Below are positions 1 to 5,562 of a stretch of DNA of 5,562 nucleotides, one piece after another; positions within the stretch are counted from its first letter, which is position 1; each line of letters starts with the position of its first letter. Source of the DNA: Firmicutes bacterium CAG:449 (GTDB taxonomy: Bacteria; Bacillota_I; Bacilli_A; RFN20; CAG-449). Position numbers and translations under genes: made by a program. Location: contig FR889468.1 of the NCBI GenBank assembly GCA_000432895.1, forward strand, positions 1 through 5,562. Direction: 5' to 3'. A model generated the notes under the pieces. That model saw only the letters and a list, made by a program, of their open reading frames with translations, had not been told where the DNA came from and searched no databases.

Positions 1-26
1 TATATTAAATAAGAATTATTTAAAAC

Positions 27-55
27 TTGTTTATTTTATTTGTATTGACTAAAAT
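27..55 (+). promoter_or_regulatory. Putative sigma-A promoter of proS
   Basis: A TTGTTT hexamer (27-32) lies exactly 17 bases before TAAAAT (50-55), which matches the consensus -10 in five of six positions. Transcription would start near 62, leaving a leader of about 24 bases that carries the TAGGAG ribosome binding site (71-76), 9 bases before the ATG. A second possible -35, TTGACT (45-50), has no good -10 at the right distance. The -35 of the chosen promoter is weak, and A/T-rich DNA gives such matches by chance. Only 85 bases precede the gene, and no T-box leader elements are visible in them. Confidence 0.45.
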
Positions 56-85
56 AGTTTTGATAGTAAATAGGAGTTAAATTTT

Positions 86-1786
86 ATGAAAGCATCAAAA
101 ATGATTATACCAACTTTGAAAGAAGCTCCAAGTGAAGCGATTATTCCTTCTCATATTTTAATGCTAAGAGCAGGATTAATAAAAAAACTTGTTTCAGGTG
201 TTTATAATTTTTTACCACTTGGTATGAGAACATTAAGAAAAATTGAAAATATTATTAGAGAAGAAATGGATAATGCTGGAGCACTTGAAATTCTTTCTTC
301 TGCTATGCAACCTAAAGAATTATGGGAAGAATCTGGAAGATGGTCAAAATATGGTCCAGAATTAATAAGATTTAAAGATCGTCATAATCATGAATATTGT
401 TTAGGACCTACTCATGAAGAGATATTTACAGACTTAGTTAAAAGTATGATTAAATCATATAAATCTCTTCCTATTAACATTTATCAAATACAAACAAAAT
501 ATCGTGATGAAATGAGACCAAGATTTGGCCTTATGAGAGGACGAGAATTTATTATGAAAGATGCTTATTCTTTTGATTTAGATGAAAAAGGACTAGATGT
601 TTCATATCAAAATATGTATGAAACTTATTGTCGTATTTTTACAAGACTTGGCATTAATTATAAAATAGTTCTAGCAGATACTGGCTCTATTGGTGGTAAT
701 GGCTCACATCAATTTATGGCTTTATCAAATGTTGGTGAATCAGAAATTATTTATTGTGAAGATTGCCATTATGCTGCTGATGAAGAAAAAGCTTCCTCTA
801 TTTGCTTTAAATTAGAAAAAGAAGATAAATTACCTCTTGAAGAAGTATTTACTCCAAATGTTCATACAGTGGATGAAGTAGCAAATTTCTTAAACGTTAA
901 TCATGCTAAAGTTGTTAAAACAATGATTTATTACGCTGAAGATAATAAAATGTTTGGAGCGTTTTTAGTACGTGGCGATTGTGATGTTAATGAAATTAAA
1001 GTTGCGGCTTGCTTAAACTCTAGTGAAGTTTTCACTCGTCTTGCTACAGATGAAGAAATTGTTACTTTAGGATCTAAAGTTGGATTTATTGGTCCAAAAG
1101 GATTGAATATTAAAATTTTTATAGATAATGAAATTAAAGATATGACTAATTTTGTTATCGGTGCTAATAAAGAAAACTATCATTTGAAAAATGTTAATGT
1201 GGAAGATATTGATGGAGAATATGTAGACATAAAAAAAGCAAAAGAAGGCGATAGATGTCCAATTTGTGGTAAACTTTTAAAATCTGAAAGAGGAATTGAA
1301 GTTGGTCAAATCTTTAAATTACAAACAAAATATTCTAAACCGATGGATTGTGTTTATTTAAATGACCAAGGAAAGACAGTTCCTATGGTAATGGGATGTT
1401 ATGGAATTGGAGTGACAAGAACATTTGCTTCTATTGTTGAACAGCATCATGACGAAGAAGGAATTGTTTTTCCTTTACAAGTAGCTCCATATCATGTAGG
1501 AGTAATTGCTGTTAATTATGAAGATGCTGAACAATCAAAAGTAGCGGATTATTTACATGATGAATTTATAAGTAAACATGTAGAAGTTGTTGAAGATGAT
1601 AGAAAACTTAAATTAGGATTTAAATTAAAAGATTGGGAACTTGTTGGCTTACCTTATTTAATTATTGTAGGTAGAAGAGCAAGTGAAGGAATTGTTGAAT
1701 TTAAAAATAGATATACAGGTATAAAAGAAGAAGTTACTCTTTTAGAAGCAATATCGAGAGTTGAACAAGAAGTTAAAAAAATCTAA
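86..1786 (+). CDS. proS: Prolyl-tRNA synthetase (bacterial type, with editing domain)
   Basis: This 566-residue cytoplasmic class II aminoacyl-tRNA synthetase joins proline to tRNA-Pro using ATP; its length is typical of the bacterial form. In order it shows motif 1 (about 42-66, PLGMRTL), the GPTHEE substrate loop (107-112), motif 2 (139-163, YRDEMRPRFG then GREFIMKDAYSFD) and a YbaK-like INS domain (about 225-385). INS removes mischarged alanine; K278 in the KVVKTM stretch aligns with its known essential lysine, and GDCDVNEIKV matches the usual GDxxxNExKV. Motif 3 follows (434-446, MVMGCYGIGVTR with Arg445), then the anticodon-binding domain (about 468-566). Two Cys pairs (C224/C227 and C391/C394) flank INS and could bind metal, as in some other Firmicute ProRS proteins. 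The ATG at 86 has TAGGAG 9 bases upstream. The usual GSHEF reads GSHQF (206-210). No dedicated terminator is seen directly after the gene. Confidence 0.97.
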   Translation: MKASKMIIPTLKEAPSEAIIPSHILMLRAGLIKKLVSGVYNFLPLGMRTLRKIENIIREEMDNAGALEILSSAMQPKELWEESGRWSKYGPELIRFKDRHNHEYCLGPTHEEIFTDLVKSMIKSYKSLPINIYQIQTKYRDEMRPRFGLMRGREFIMKDAYSFDLDEKGLDVSYQNMYETYCRIFTRLGINYKIVLADTGSIGGNGSHQFMALSNVGESEIIYCEDCHYAADEEKASSICFKLEKEDKLPLEEVFTPNVHTVDEVANFLNVNHAKVVKTMIYYAEDNKMFGAFLVRGDCDVNEIKVAACLNSSEVFTRLATDEEIVTLGSKVGFIGPKGLNIKIFIDNEIKDMTNFVIGANKENYHLKNVNVEDIDGEYVDIKKAKEGDRCPICGKLLKSERGIEVGQIFKLQTKYSKPMDCVYLNDQGKTVPMVMGCYGIGVTRTFASIVEQHHDEEGIVFPLQVAPYHVGVIAVNYEDAEQSKVADYLHDEFISKHVEVVEDDRKLKLGFKLKDWELVGLPYLIIVGRRASEGIVEFKNRYTGIKEEVTLLEAISRVEQEVKKI

Positions 1787-1811
1787 CTGGAAGCTATATA
1801 GACAAAATATC

Positions 1812-1840
1812 TTGATTTTTAACGAAAAGTATCTTATTAT
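1812..1840 (+). promoter_or_regulatory. Promoter of the riboswitch-flotillin transcript
   Basis: TTGATT (1812-1817) and TATTAT (1835-1840) are separated by exactly 17 bases. An overlapping perfect TATAAT (1838-1843) has a 20-base spacer. Either places the start near 1846-1850, right at the 5' strand of the riboswitch P1 helix, which is where one expects it for an RNA leader. It lies about 25 bases past the proS stop, so the flotillin can be transcribed independently of proS. Confidence 0.6.
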
Positions 1841-1846
1841 AATATT

Positions 1847-1957
1847 GCTTGAGGAGTAGTGTACTAGAGTAAATTCGTCAGCACGATTAATTTCCGGATT
1901 TACTAATCTAAATGATTTCACCAGATCAAGGTTATTTATTAACTTTGGTCTTTTTTT
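1847..1957 (+). ncRNA. yybP-ykoY family Mn2+ riboswitch (aptamer plus terminator)
   Basis: The leader has the parts of the yybP-ykoY aptamer, recalled from the family rather than computed. P1 is CTTGA (1848-1852) with TCAAG (1926-1930). The L1 signature GAGGAGTAG (1851-1859) resembles the usual GGGGAGUAG. A very short P2 (TAG 1857-1859 with CTA 1864-1866) comes next. P3 is a 10-bp stem, 1868-1877 with 1895-1904. Its 3' end leads into the L3 signature CGTCAGCACG (1876-1885), which matches the family CGUCAnnACG, and CCGG (1894-1897) closes it. A small hairpin AATC/GATT (1905-1908 with 1914-1917) sits where the last helix belongs. The AGATCAAG segment then corresponds to the AGACCUUUG of the B. 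subtilis yybP RNA, with P1 base pairs changed compensatorily. The P1 3' strand is also part of the terminator stem, so Mn2+ binding should stabilise P1, block termination and turn the flotillin gene on. An Infernal search with RF00080 would settle the family. Confidence 0.82.
1923..1957 (+). terminator. Intrinsic terminator, riboswitch expression platform
   Basis: AGATCAAGGTT (1923-1933) pairs with AACTTTGGTCT (1941-1951) over 11 bp with two G-U pairs and a 7-base loop, followed by a run of Ts from 1951 to 1957. The stem contains the P1 3' strand of the aptamer (1926-1930), so terminator and ligand-bound aptamer exclude each other. It lies 36 bases before the flotillin start. Because no other terminator follows proS, it probably also ends proS read-through transcripts. 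Confidence 0.88.
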
Positions 1958-1993
1958 AAGCCGAAATTAATAATTTTTAGGGAGGAGAAAGAT

Positions 1994-3439
1994 ATGTCAC
2001 CAATTATCACAATCATTTTAATTGTTGCAGCGATAATTATTTTATTGTTTGCAATCTCTTATGTTAAGGCACCACCTGATACTGCCTACATAATTACTGG
2101 TCCAAGAAAACAAAGAGTTTTAATCGGACGTGCAGGTTTTAGAATACCTTTTTTACAAAGAGTAGATAAATTACCGCTTAACCTTATTCAAGTTGATATT
2201 AAAACTCCAGATGCAGTTCCAACTTCAGAATTTATTAATATTTTTGTTGATGGTGTTGCAAATATTAAAATCGGTTCATCTAAAGAAGATATTGCTTTAG
2301 CTTCACAAATCTTCTTACAACAAAAACTTACTGGAATTCAAGCAATTGCAAAAGAAGTTCTTGAAGGTAACATGCGTGAAATCATTGGACAAATGAAACT
2401 TACAGATCTTGTACATAATCGTGATTTATTTGCTGAAAAAGTTAAAGATAATGCAATGCAAGATATGGCAAGAATGGGTTTACAAATTATCAACTTAACA
2501 ATTCAAAACTTTTCTGATAAAGAAAATGTTATTCAAAATTTAGGTGTCGATAATATTACTCAAATTCAAAAAGATGCTCAAATTGCTCGTGCTAATTCTG
2601 AAAGAGATGTTAAAATTGCACAAGCTGCTGCTCTTGAAATGGCAAACAAAGCTAGTGTAGAAGCACAAACAAAAATTATTCAACAAAATACTGATTATGA
2701 ATTAAAAAAATCTGAATTAAAGAAACAATCAGATACTGCAGCTGCTGATGCAGATGCTGCATATAAGATTGAGGAACAAAAAAGATTAGAAGAAATTAAC
2801 GTTGCTCAAATTAATGCTGATATTGCAAAAAGAGAAAGAGAAGTTGAACTTGGCCAAAAAGAAGTTGAATTACAAGAAAAGCAATTAGCTGCACAAATTA
2901 ATAAAAAGGCTGATGCAGAAAAATATGCAACTGAACAACAAGCTCAAGCTGAACTTTTCCAAAGACAAAGAGCAGCAGAAGCTGAAAAATTTGAATTAGC
3001 TCAAAAAGCGGAAGCCCAAAAATTACAAGCAGAAGCTGAAAAAATTGTTAAACAAAGAGCAGCTGAAGCTATGAAGATTCAAGCAGAAGCTGAACGTTAT
3101 GCTTCTGAACAAAAAGCTTTAGGTATTGAAGCGGTTGGTAAAGCAGAAGCTATGAAGAAAATGGGTGAAGCATCTGTTTTACAACTTATCTTAGATTCCA
3201 ATGTCTTGCCAGAAATTGTACGTGCATCTAGTGAGCCACTTGCTGCAGCTTATTCTAAGATTAATGGTATTACAATGTATGGAGAAGGTAATACAACAAA
3301 ATTGGCAGAAGAAATTACAAACAATTCTTCACAAATCGTTTCTAGTGTTGAAAAATCATTAGGTATTGATTTAAAATCTGTTCTTGCTGGTTATTTAGGC
3401 GGAAAACTTGCTAATAAACCAAAAGATGAAGATAAATAA
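1994..3439 (+). CDS. Flotillin-like SPFH membrane scaffold protein
   Basis: This 481-residue protein has flotillin (B. subtilis FloT/YuaG) architecture. A hydrophobic N-terminal membrane segment (about 3-23) is followed by an SPFH/band-7 domain (about 26-190; note YIITGPRKQRVLIGRAGFRI). A long Ala/Glu/Lys/Gln-rich coiled coil (about 190-390) carries repeated AEAEK-type units. The C-terminal segment (about 391-470, SVLQLILDSNVLPEIV) is the usual oligomerisation region, and the charged tail ends in KPKDEDK. Flotillins assemble on the cytoplasmic face of ordered membrane patches and organise secretion, signalling and protease complexes; a role in this organism is inferred. The start has an excellent GGGAGGAG site (1980-1987), with AGGAG 6 bases from the ATG. 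No NfeD-family partner gene (yuaF in B. subtilis) lies beside it. The gene sits alone between two terminators and is preceded by a Mn2+-type riboswitch, which suggests metal-dependent expression. Confidence 0.93.
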   Translation: MSPIITIILIVAAIIILLFAISYVKAPPDTAYIITGPRKQRVLIGRAGFRIPFLQRVDKLPLNLIQVDIKTPDAVPTSEFINIFVDGVANIKIGSSKEDIALASQIFLQQKLTGIQAIAKEVLEGNMREIIGQMKLTDLVHNRDLFAEKVKDNAMQDMARMGLQIINLTIQNFSDKENVIQNLGVDNITQIQKDAQIARANSERDVKIAQAAALEMANKASVEAQTKIIQQNTDYELKKSELKKQSDTAAADADAAYKIEEQKRLEEINVAQINADIAKREREVELGQKEVELQEKQLAAQINKKADAEKYATEQQAQAELFQRQRAAEAEKFELAQKAEAQKLQAEAEKIVKQRAAEAMKIQAEAERYASEQKALGIEAVGKAEAMKKMGEASVLQLILDSNVLPEIVRASSEPLAAAYSKINGITMYGEGNTTKLAEEITNNSSQIVSSVEKSLGIDLKSVLAGYLGGKLANKPKDEDK

Positions 3440-3446
3440 ATTTGTT

Positions 3447-3489
3447 AAACTGTTAGGAAATAAAATTCTTAACAGTTTTTCTTTTTTTT
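3447..3489 (+). terminator. Intrinsic terminator of the flotillin gene
   Basis: AAACTGTTAGGAA (3447-3459) pairs with TTCTTAACAGTTT (3466-3478) over 13 bp with one G-U pair and a 6-base loop. A T5-C-T8 tract (3476-3489) follows. It begins 7 bases after the flotillin stop and cleanly separates that gene from the MATE gene. Confidence 0.93.
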
Positions 3490-3510
3490 AATTACATAGT
3501 TATATATAAT
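3482..3510 (+). promoter_or_regulatory. Putative promoter of the first MATE gene
   Basis: A perfect -10 TATAAT (3505-3510) lies in the 45-base gap between the flotillin terminator and the MATE start. At a 17-base spacing the -35 would be TTTTTT (3482-3487), which is part of the terminator T tract and a poor match. Transcription would start near 3517, and GAGGAG (3524-3529) serves the ATG at 3535. The -10 is convincing; the -35 is not. Confidence 0.4.
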
Positions 3511-3534
3511 ATCATTTGCTATCGAGGAGTATTT

Positions 3535-4890
3535 ATGAAAATAACAAATGAAATGAATATGACTGAAGGTAATCTTTTTAAAAAGATTATTACTTATTCT
3601 TTACCTTTTATTTTTTCTGGTATTTTACAACTTTTATATAATGCAGCAGATTTAATTGTTTGTGGTCAATTTGGATCAGTTCATGCAAGTGGAGCAATTT
3701 CCGCGACTAATGCATTAATTAATTTAATTATTCAATTATTTTTAGGTTTAAGTGTCGGAAGCAATGTTATTATGGCTAGATGCTATGGTCAGAAAAATAA
3801 AGAAAAAGGTCAAAGAGTTGTTTATACATCTATGATTTATTCTTTAGTTTTTGGTATTGTCATAGGAATTTTTGGTTTTATATTTAGTAAATATTTTTTA
3901 ATTTGGATGGGAACCCCTGATGACATTATTGATCTATCAACAATATATTTACAAATTTATTTTATTGGTTTGCCATTTTCGATGATTTATAATTTTGGCT
4001 CTAGTTTATTTAGAGCTGTTGGTGATACCAAAAGACCATTTATTTTTCTTTCCAGTGCAGGAATTATTAATGTAATTTTAAATTTAATTTTTGTTATTTG
4101 TTTTAATATGGATGTAGCTGGAGTTGCTCTAGCAACAATTATTTCAGAAGGCATTTCGGCTTTGTTAATTGTAATTAGTTTATTTAAAAGTAATGGTTTT
4201 TTTGAATTTAAATTGAAGGATTTAAAATTTCATCGTCATGAAGGTGCTGAAATAATGAAGATTGGCTTACCTGCTGGAATTCAATCAACTTTATTTAGTG
4301 TTTCTAATGTTTTAATTCAATCTAGTGTAAATAGTTTAGGAACTTTAGTTGTTGATGGCAATGGTGCTTCTTCTTCACTTGAAGGATTTATCTATACATC
4401 AATGAATTGTATTGCTCAATCAGCTGTATCTTTTGTTTCGGCAAATTATGGTGCAAAACATAAAAAGAACATTTTAAAAACGATGTTTTATTCAATGATT
4501 TTAATTATTTTAGCAAATTTACTTGTTGGTGGAGTTATTGGTATTTTTAATGAACAATTGATTAGATTATATATTCAAGATGATGTGGCTATAAAAGTTG
4601 CACAATAAAGACTTTTAATTATTAGTTTAACTTATTTTACTTGTGGGTTTATGGATTTATTTGCTTATTGTTTGAGGGGAATTGGCTATTCAATAACCCC
4701 AATGATTATTACTTTATGTGGTGCATGTGGATTAAGAATTGTTTGGATTTTAACATTTTTTCAAATGGAAGAATTTCATAATATTCAAGGATTAGTTGTT
4801 TCTTATCCAATATCATGGATAATAACTGCATTAGTACAAGTAATATTTTTTATTATTGTTTATAGACATTTAAAATTTAAAGAAGATTAA
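3535..4890 (+). pseudogene. MATE-family multidrug efflux gene with in-frame TAA at codon 358
   Basis: MATE transporters are inner-membrane antiporters that use Na+ or H+ gradients to export drugs and cationic metabolites. The first segment (3535-4608, 357 codons) shows the N-terminal SLPFIFSGILQLLYNAADL helix, RAVGDTKRP (160-168), and about nine membrane helices in total. After TAA (4606-4608) the same frame continues with RLLIISLTYF, then CLRGIGYSITPMI, GLRIVWI and YPISW. These are the usual last three MATE helices, ending at TAA 4888-4890. Reading through gives 451 codons, a normal family length of about 450 residues, so no bases appear lost or gained and a single substitution from CAA, GAA or AAA explains the stop. 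The start has GAGGAG 5 bases upstream. A separate protein from ATG 4651 (79 residues) has only a poor ribosome site. Codon use looks undecayed, so the change is recent, a sequencing error, or read through. The substrate is unknown. Confidence 0.88.
4606..4608 (+). other. Premature in-frame stop (TAA) inside the MATE gene
   Basis: The context is CAA TAA AGA. Codons on both sides are in one frame (4606 minus 3535 is 1071, and 4651 minus 3535 is 1116; both divide by three). The intervening 14 codons before ATG 4651 encode RLLIISLTYFTCGF, a typical MATE helix start. The stop falls in the loop between predicted helices 9 and 10, so the truncated product would lack the last three helices of the C-terminal bundle. 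Confidence 0.9.
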
Positions 4891-4897
4891 ATTAGCC

Positions 4898-4926
4898 TTT
4901 ACTTTTGTATTATTTCGTACTATTAT
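4898..4926 (+). promoter_or_regulatory. Promoter of the marR-MATE operon
   Basis: TTTACT (4898-4903) and TATTAT (4921-4926) are spaced by exactly 17 bases, matching consensus at four and five positions. Start of transcription is expected near 4932-4934, inside the palindrome at 4930-4941, so a bound repressor there would block initiation. The leader would be about 30 bases. Confidence 0.6.
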
Positions 4927-4944
4927 TTATACGATATCGTACTA
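4915..4944. promoter_or_regulatory. Operator-like repeats for the MarR regulator
   Basis: TCGTACTA occurs twice as a direct repeat (4915-4922 and 4937-4944), 22 bases apart, which is about two helical turns. Between them is TACGA (4930-4934), inverted to the first copy and forming, with the second, the perfect 12-bp palindrome TACGATATCGTA (4930-4941). Thus three TCGTA half sites flank the -10 and cover the predicted start site. MarR dimers typically bind such palindromes in their own promoters; binding here by this regulator is inference. Confidence 0.6.
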
Positions 4945-4961
4945 AAGTGAGGCTTTTTTTT

Positions 4962-5411
4962 ATGGAATCATTTTCTTCAAAAGAATTAAGAAAAATAAAT
5001 TATTTAATTAGCGAATATGAATGGTTATATCATGAATTGGCATTAAAATTTAATTTAACTGATAGTACTATGAAAATTTTATATGCAATTTGTGATATTG
5101 GTGAACCAACTCAAATAATAGATATTTGTAAACATACGGCTACGAGTAAACAAACTATTAATTCTGCTCTTAGAAAATTAGAAATTGAAAATATTATTTA
5201 TTTAAAATTTTCTGATAGAAAAAGTAAAAATGTTTTTCTTACTGATAAAGGAAAAATATTAGTTGAAAAAACTGTAAAAAAAATAATTTTAATTGAAAAT
5301 GAAATATTTAATAGTTGGAGTAAAGAAGAGTTAGAAGTTTATTTTAAGTTATTAGAAAAATATAATTATCAATTTAAGGATAAAATAAAGATGATGGAGG
5401 AAATTAAATGA
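4962..5411 (+). CDS. MarR-family winged-helix transcriptional regulator
   Basis: This 149-residue cytoplasmic protein has the MarR fold. N-terminal helices (about 6-30) serve dimerisation. A winged helix-turn-helix follows (about 31-98), with likely recognition helix TSKQTINSALRKLE (61-74). The wing carries SDRKSKNVFLTDKG (84-97), the family's DRR-x-LTxxG signature. C-terminal helices (about 100-147) complete the dimer interface. I place the start at ATG 4962, with GTGAGG (4947-4952) 9 bases upstream. An upstream in-frame TTG at 4905 would add 19 residues but lies within the promoter, before the predicted transcription start, and has no ribosome site. The stop overlaps the start of a MATE gene (ATGA, 5408-5411), so the pair is translationally coupled, as expected for a MepR/MepA-like regulator and its exporter. 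The repeats overlapping its promoter suggest autorepression relieved by an exporter substrate. No cysteine-based sensing is obvious; cysteines are at 44 and 56. Confidence 0.92.
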   Translation: MESFSSKELRKINYLISEYEWLYHELALKFNLTDSTMKILYAICDIGEPTQIIDICKHTATSKQTINSALRKLEIENIIYLKFSDRKSKNVFLTDKGKILVEKTVKKIILIENEIFNSWSKEELEVYFKLLEKYNYQFKDKIKMMEEIK

Positions 5412-5562
5412 TTCGTTTGTCTGATCATTTTTCATTGAGAAGGTTATTACGTTATGCGTTACCTTCAATTGCAATGATGATATTTTCATCCATCTATGGC
5501 ATAGTAGATGGATTTTTTGTATCTAACTATGTTGGTAAAATGGCTTTTACGGCAGTTAATTT
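5408..5562 (+). CDS. MATE-family efflux transporter (MepA-like), 5' part only
   Basis: The first 51 codons are present before the window ends. The residues RYALPSIAMMIFSSIYGIVD (16-35) and GFFVSNYVGKMAFTAVN (35-51) are the first membrane helix and following loop of the MepA-type MATE subfamily, whose members read close to LPxxxxMxxSSxYxxVDGxFV. The ATG overlaps the marR stop by ATGA and has GGAGG (5396-5400) 7 bases upstream. It differs clearly from the first MATE gene in this window, which starts with a different helix (LPFIFSGILQLLYNAADL), so the two are not a recent duplication. Function as a drug or cation exporter regulated by the adjacent MarR protein is inferred; the substrate is unknown. 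Confidence 0.9.
   Translation, partial: MIRLSDHFSLRRLLRYALPSIAMMIFSSIYGIVDGFFVSNYVGKMAFTAVN

Larger units (their letters stand above)
4894..4961 (+). terminator. Terminator of the MATE gene, overlapping the marR control region
   Basis: AGCCT (4894-4898) pairs with AGGCT (4950-4954). After a small bulge, ACTTT (4901-4905) pairs with AAAGT (4944-4948), and GTA (4907-4909) with TAC (4940-4942, allowing one mismatch and slight register play). Eight Ts (4954-4961) follow. The apical part is long and can fold further through TCGTA/TACGA (4915-4919 with 4930-4934). The 3' arm contains the GTGAGG ribosome site of the next gene, and the T tract ends at its ATG. RNA started at the internal promoter lacks the 5' arm and should not terminate. 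Confidence 0.6.

Noticed and set aside
1..85. Tail of an upstream gene or a leader RNA
   Set aside because: The stretch is A/T-rich with no coding pattern, hairpin or terminator I can support beyond the proS promoter and ribosome site.
1851..1859. GAGGAGTAG as a ribosome binding site for a small ORF before the flotillin
   Set aside because: No ATG, GTG or TTG at suitable spacing opens a meaningful frame; the segment fits the riboswitch L1 loop.
1787..1993. T-box leader, given the neighbouring tRNA synthetase gene
   Set aside because: There is no TGGNACCGCG T-box bulge or specifier-loop stem, and the leader lies downstream of proS. The L1/L3 signatures fit yybP-ykoY instead.
4605..4651. Frameshift as the cause of the split MATE gene
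   Set aside because: Both parts are in the same frame, with meaningful family sequence on each side of the stop, so a substitution explains it.
4651..4890. Independent 79-residue membrane protein gene
   Set aside because: It is in the same frame as the preceding MATE segment, carries the family's last helices, and has no good ribosome site; it is the 3' part of the broken gene.
4905..4961. Upstream TTG start that would lengthen the MarR protein by 19 residues
   Set aside because: It lies between the promoter hexamers, before the predicted transcription start, lacks a ribosome site, and adds residues unlike the family N terminus. ATG 4962 has GTGAGG 9 bases upstream.
5409..5411. TGA read as tryptophan (mycoplasma code)
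   Set aside because: The TGA forms an ATGA overlap with a well-supported MATE start, the MarR protein is full length there, tryptophan is encoded by TGG throughout, and no internal TGA occurs in any gene.

Overview
The window is an AT-rich stretch (roughly 30% G+C by eye) in which every gene lies on the + strand. Strong Shine-Dalgarno sites, intrinsic terminators, a bacterial-type ProRS with an editing insertion, a flotillin and a yybP-ykoY-type RNA leader all point to a low-GC Firmicute. An Erysipelotrichia or Mollicutes-like Bacilli lineage is plausible but not proven. TGA is used as a stop (the MarR gene ends in an ATGA overlap with the next start), so the mycoplasma code does not apply.

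Layout. (1) 1-1786: a promoter and proS, prolyl-tRNA synthetase. (2) 1787-1993: a roughly 207-base gap holding a promoter, a compact RNA that I read as a yybP-ykoY (Mn2+) riboswitch, and an intrinsic terminator whose 5' arm contains the 3' strand of the riboswitch P1 helix. That overlap is the classic layout of an antitermination ON switch. (3) 1994-3490: a flotillin/SPFH membrane-scaffold gene controlled by that leader, closed by a 13-bp terminator. (4) 3535-4890: a MATE-family efflux gene with an in-frame TAA at codon 358. The reading frame continues past it through the missing last three membrane helices to a normal family length. (5) 4891-4961: a very compact control region in which the terminator of the broken MATE gene, a promoter, repeated TCGTA/TACGA operator-like half sites and the next ribosome binding site all overlap. 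(6) 4962-5562: a MarR-family regulator translationally coupled to a second, MepA-like MATE gene that runs off the right edge.

Functionally, proS is housekeeping. The flotillin appears to be switched on by Mn2+, which is an unusual target for this riboswitch class. The right third is a MepR/MepA-like regulator-exporter cassette beside an inactivated or readthrough-dependent paralogous exporter. The strongest lead is the riboswitch-flotillin pairing; next are the nonsense codon in an otherwise intact MATE gene and the overlapping terminator/operator/RBS element.
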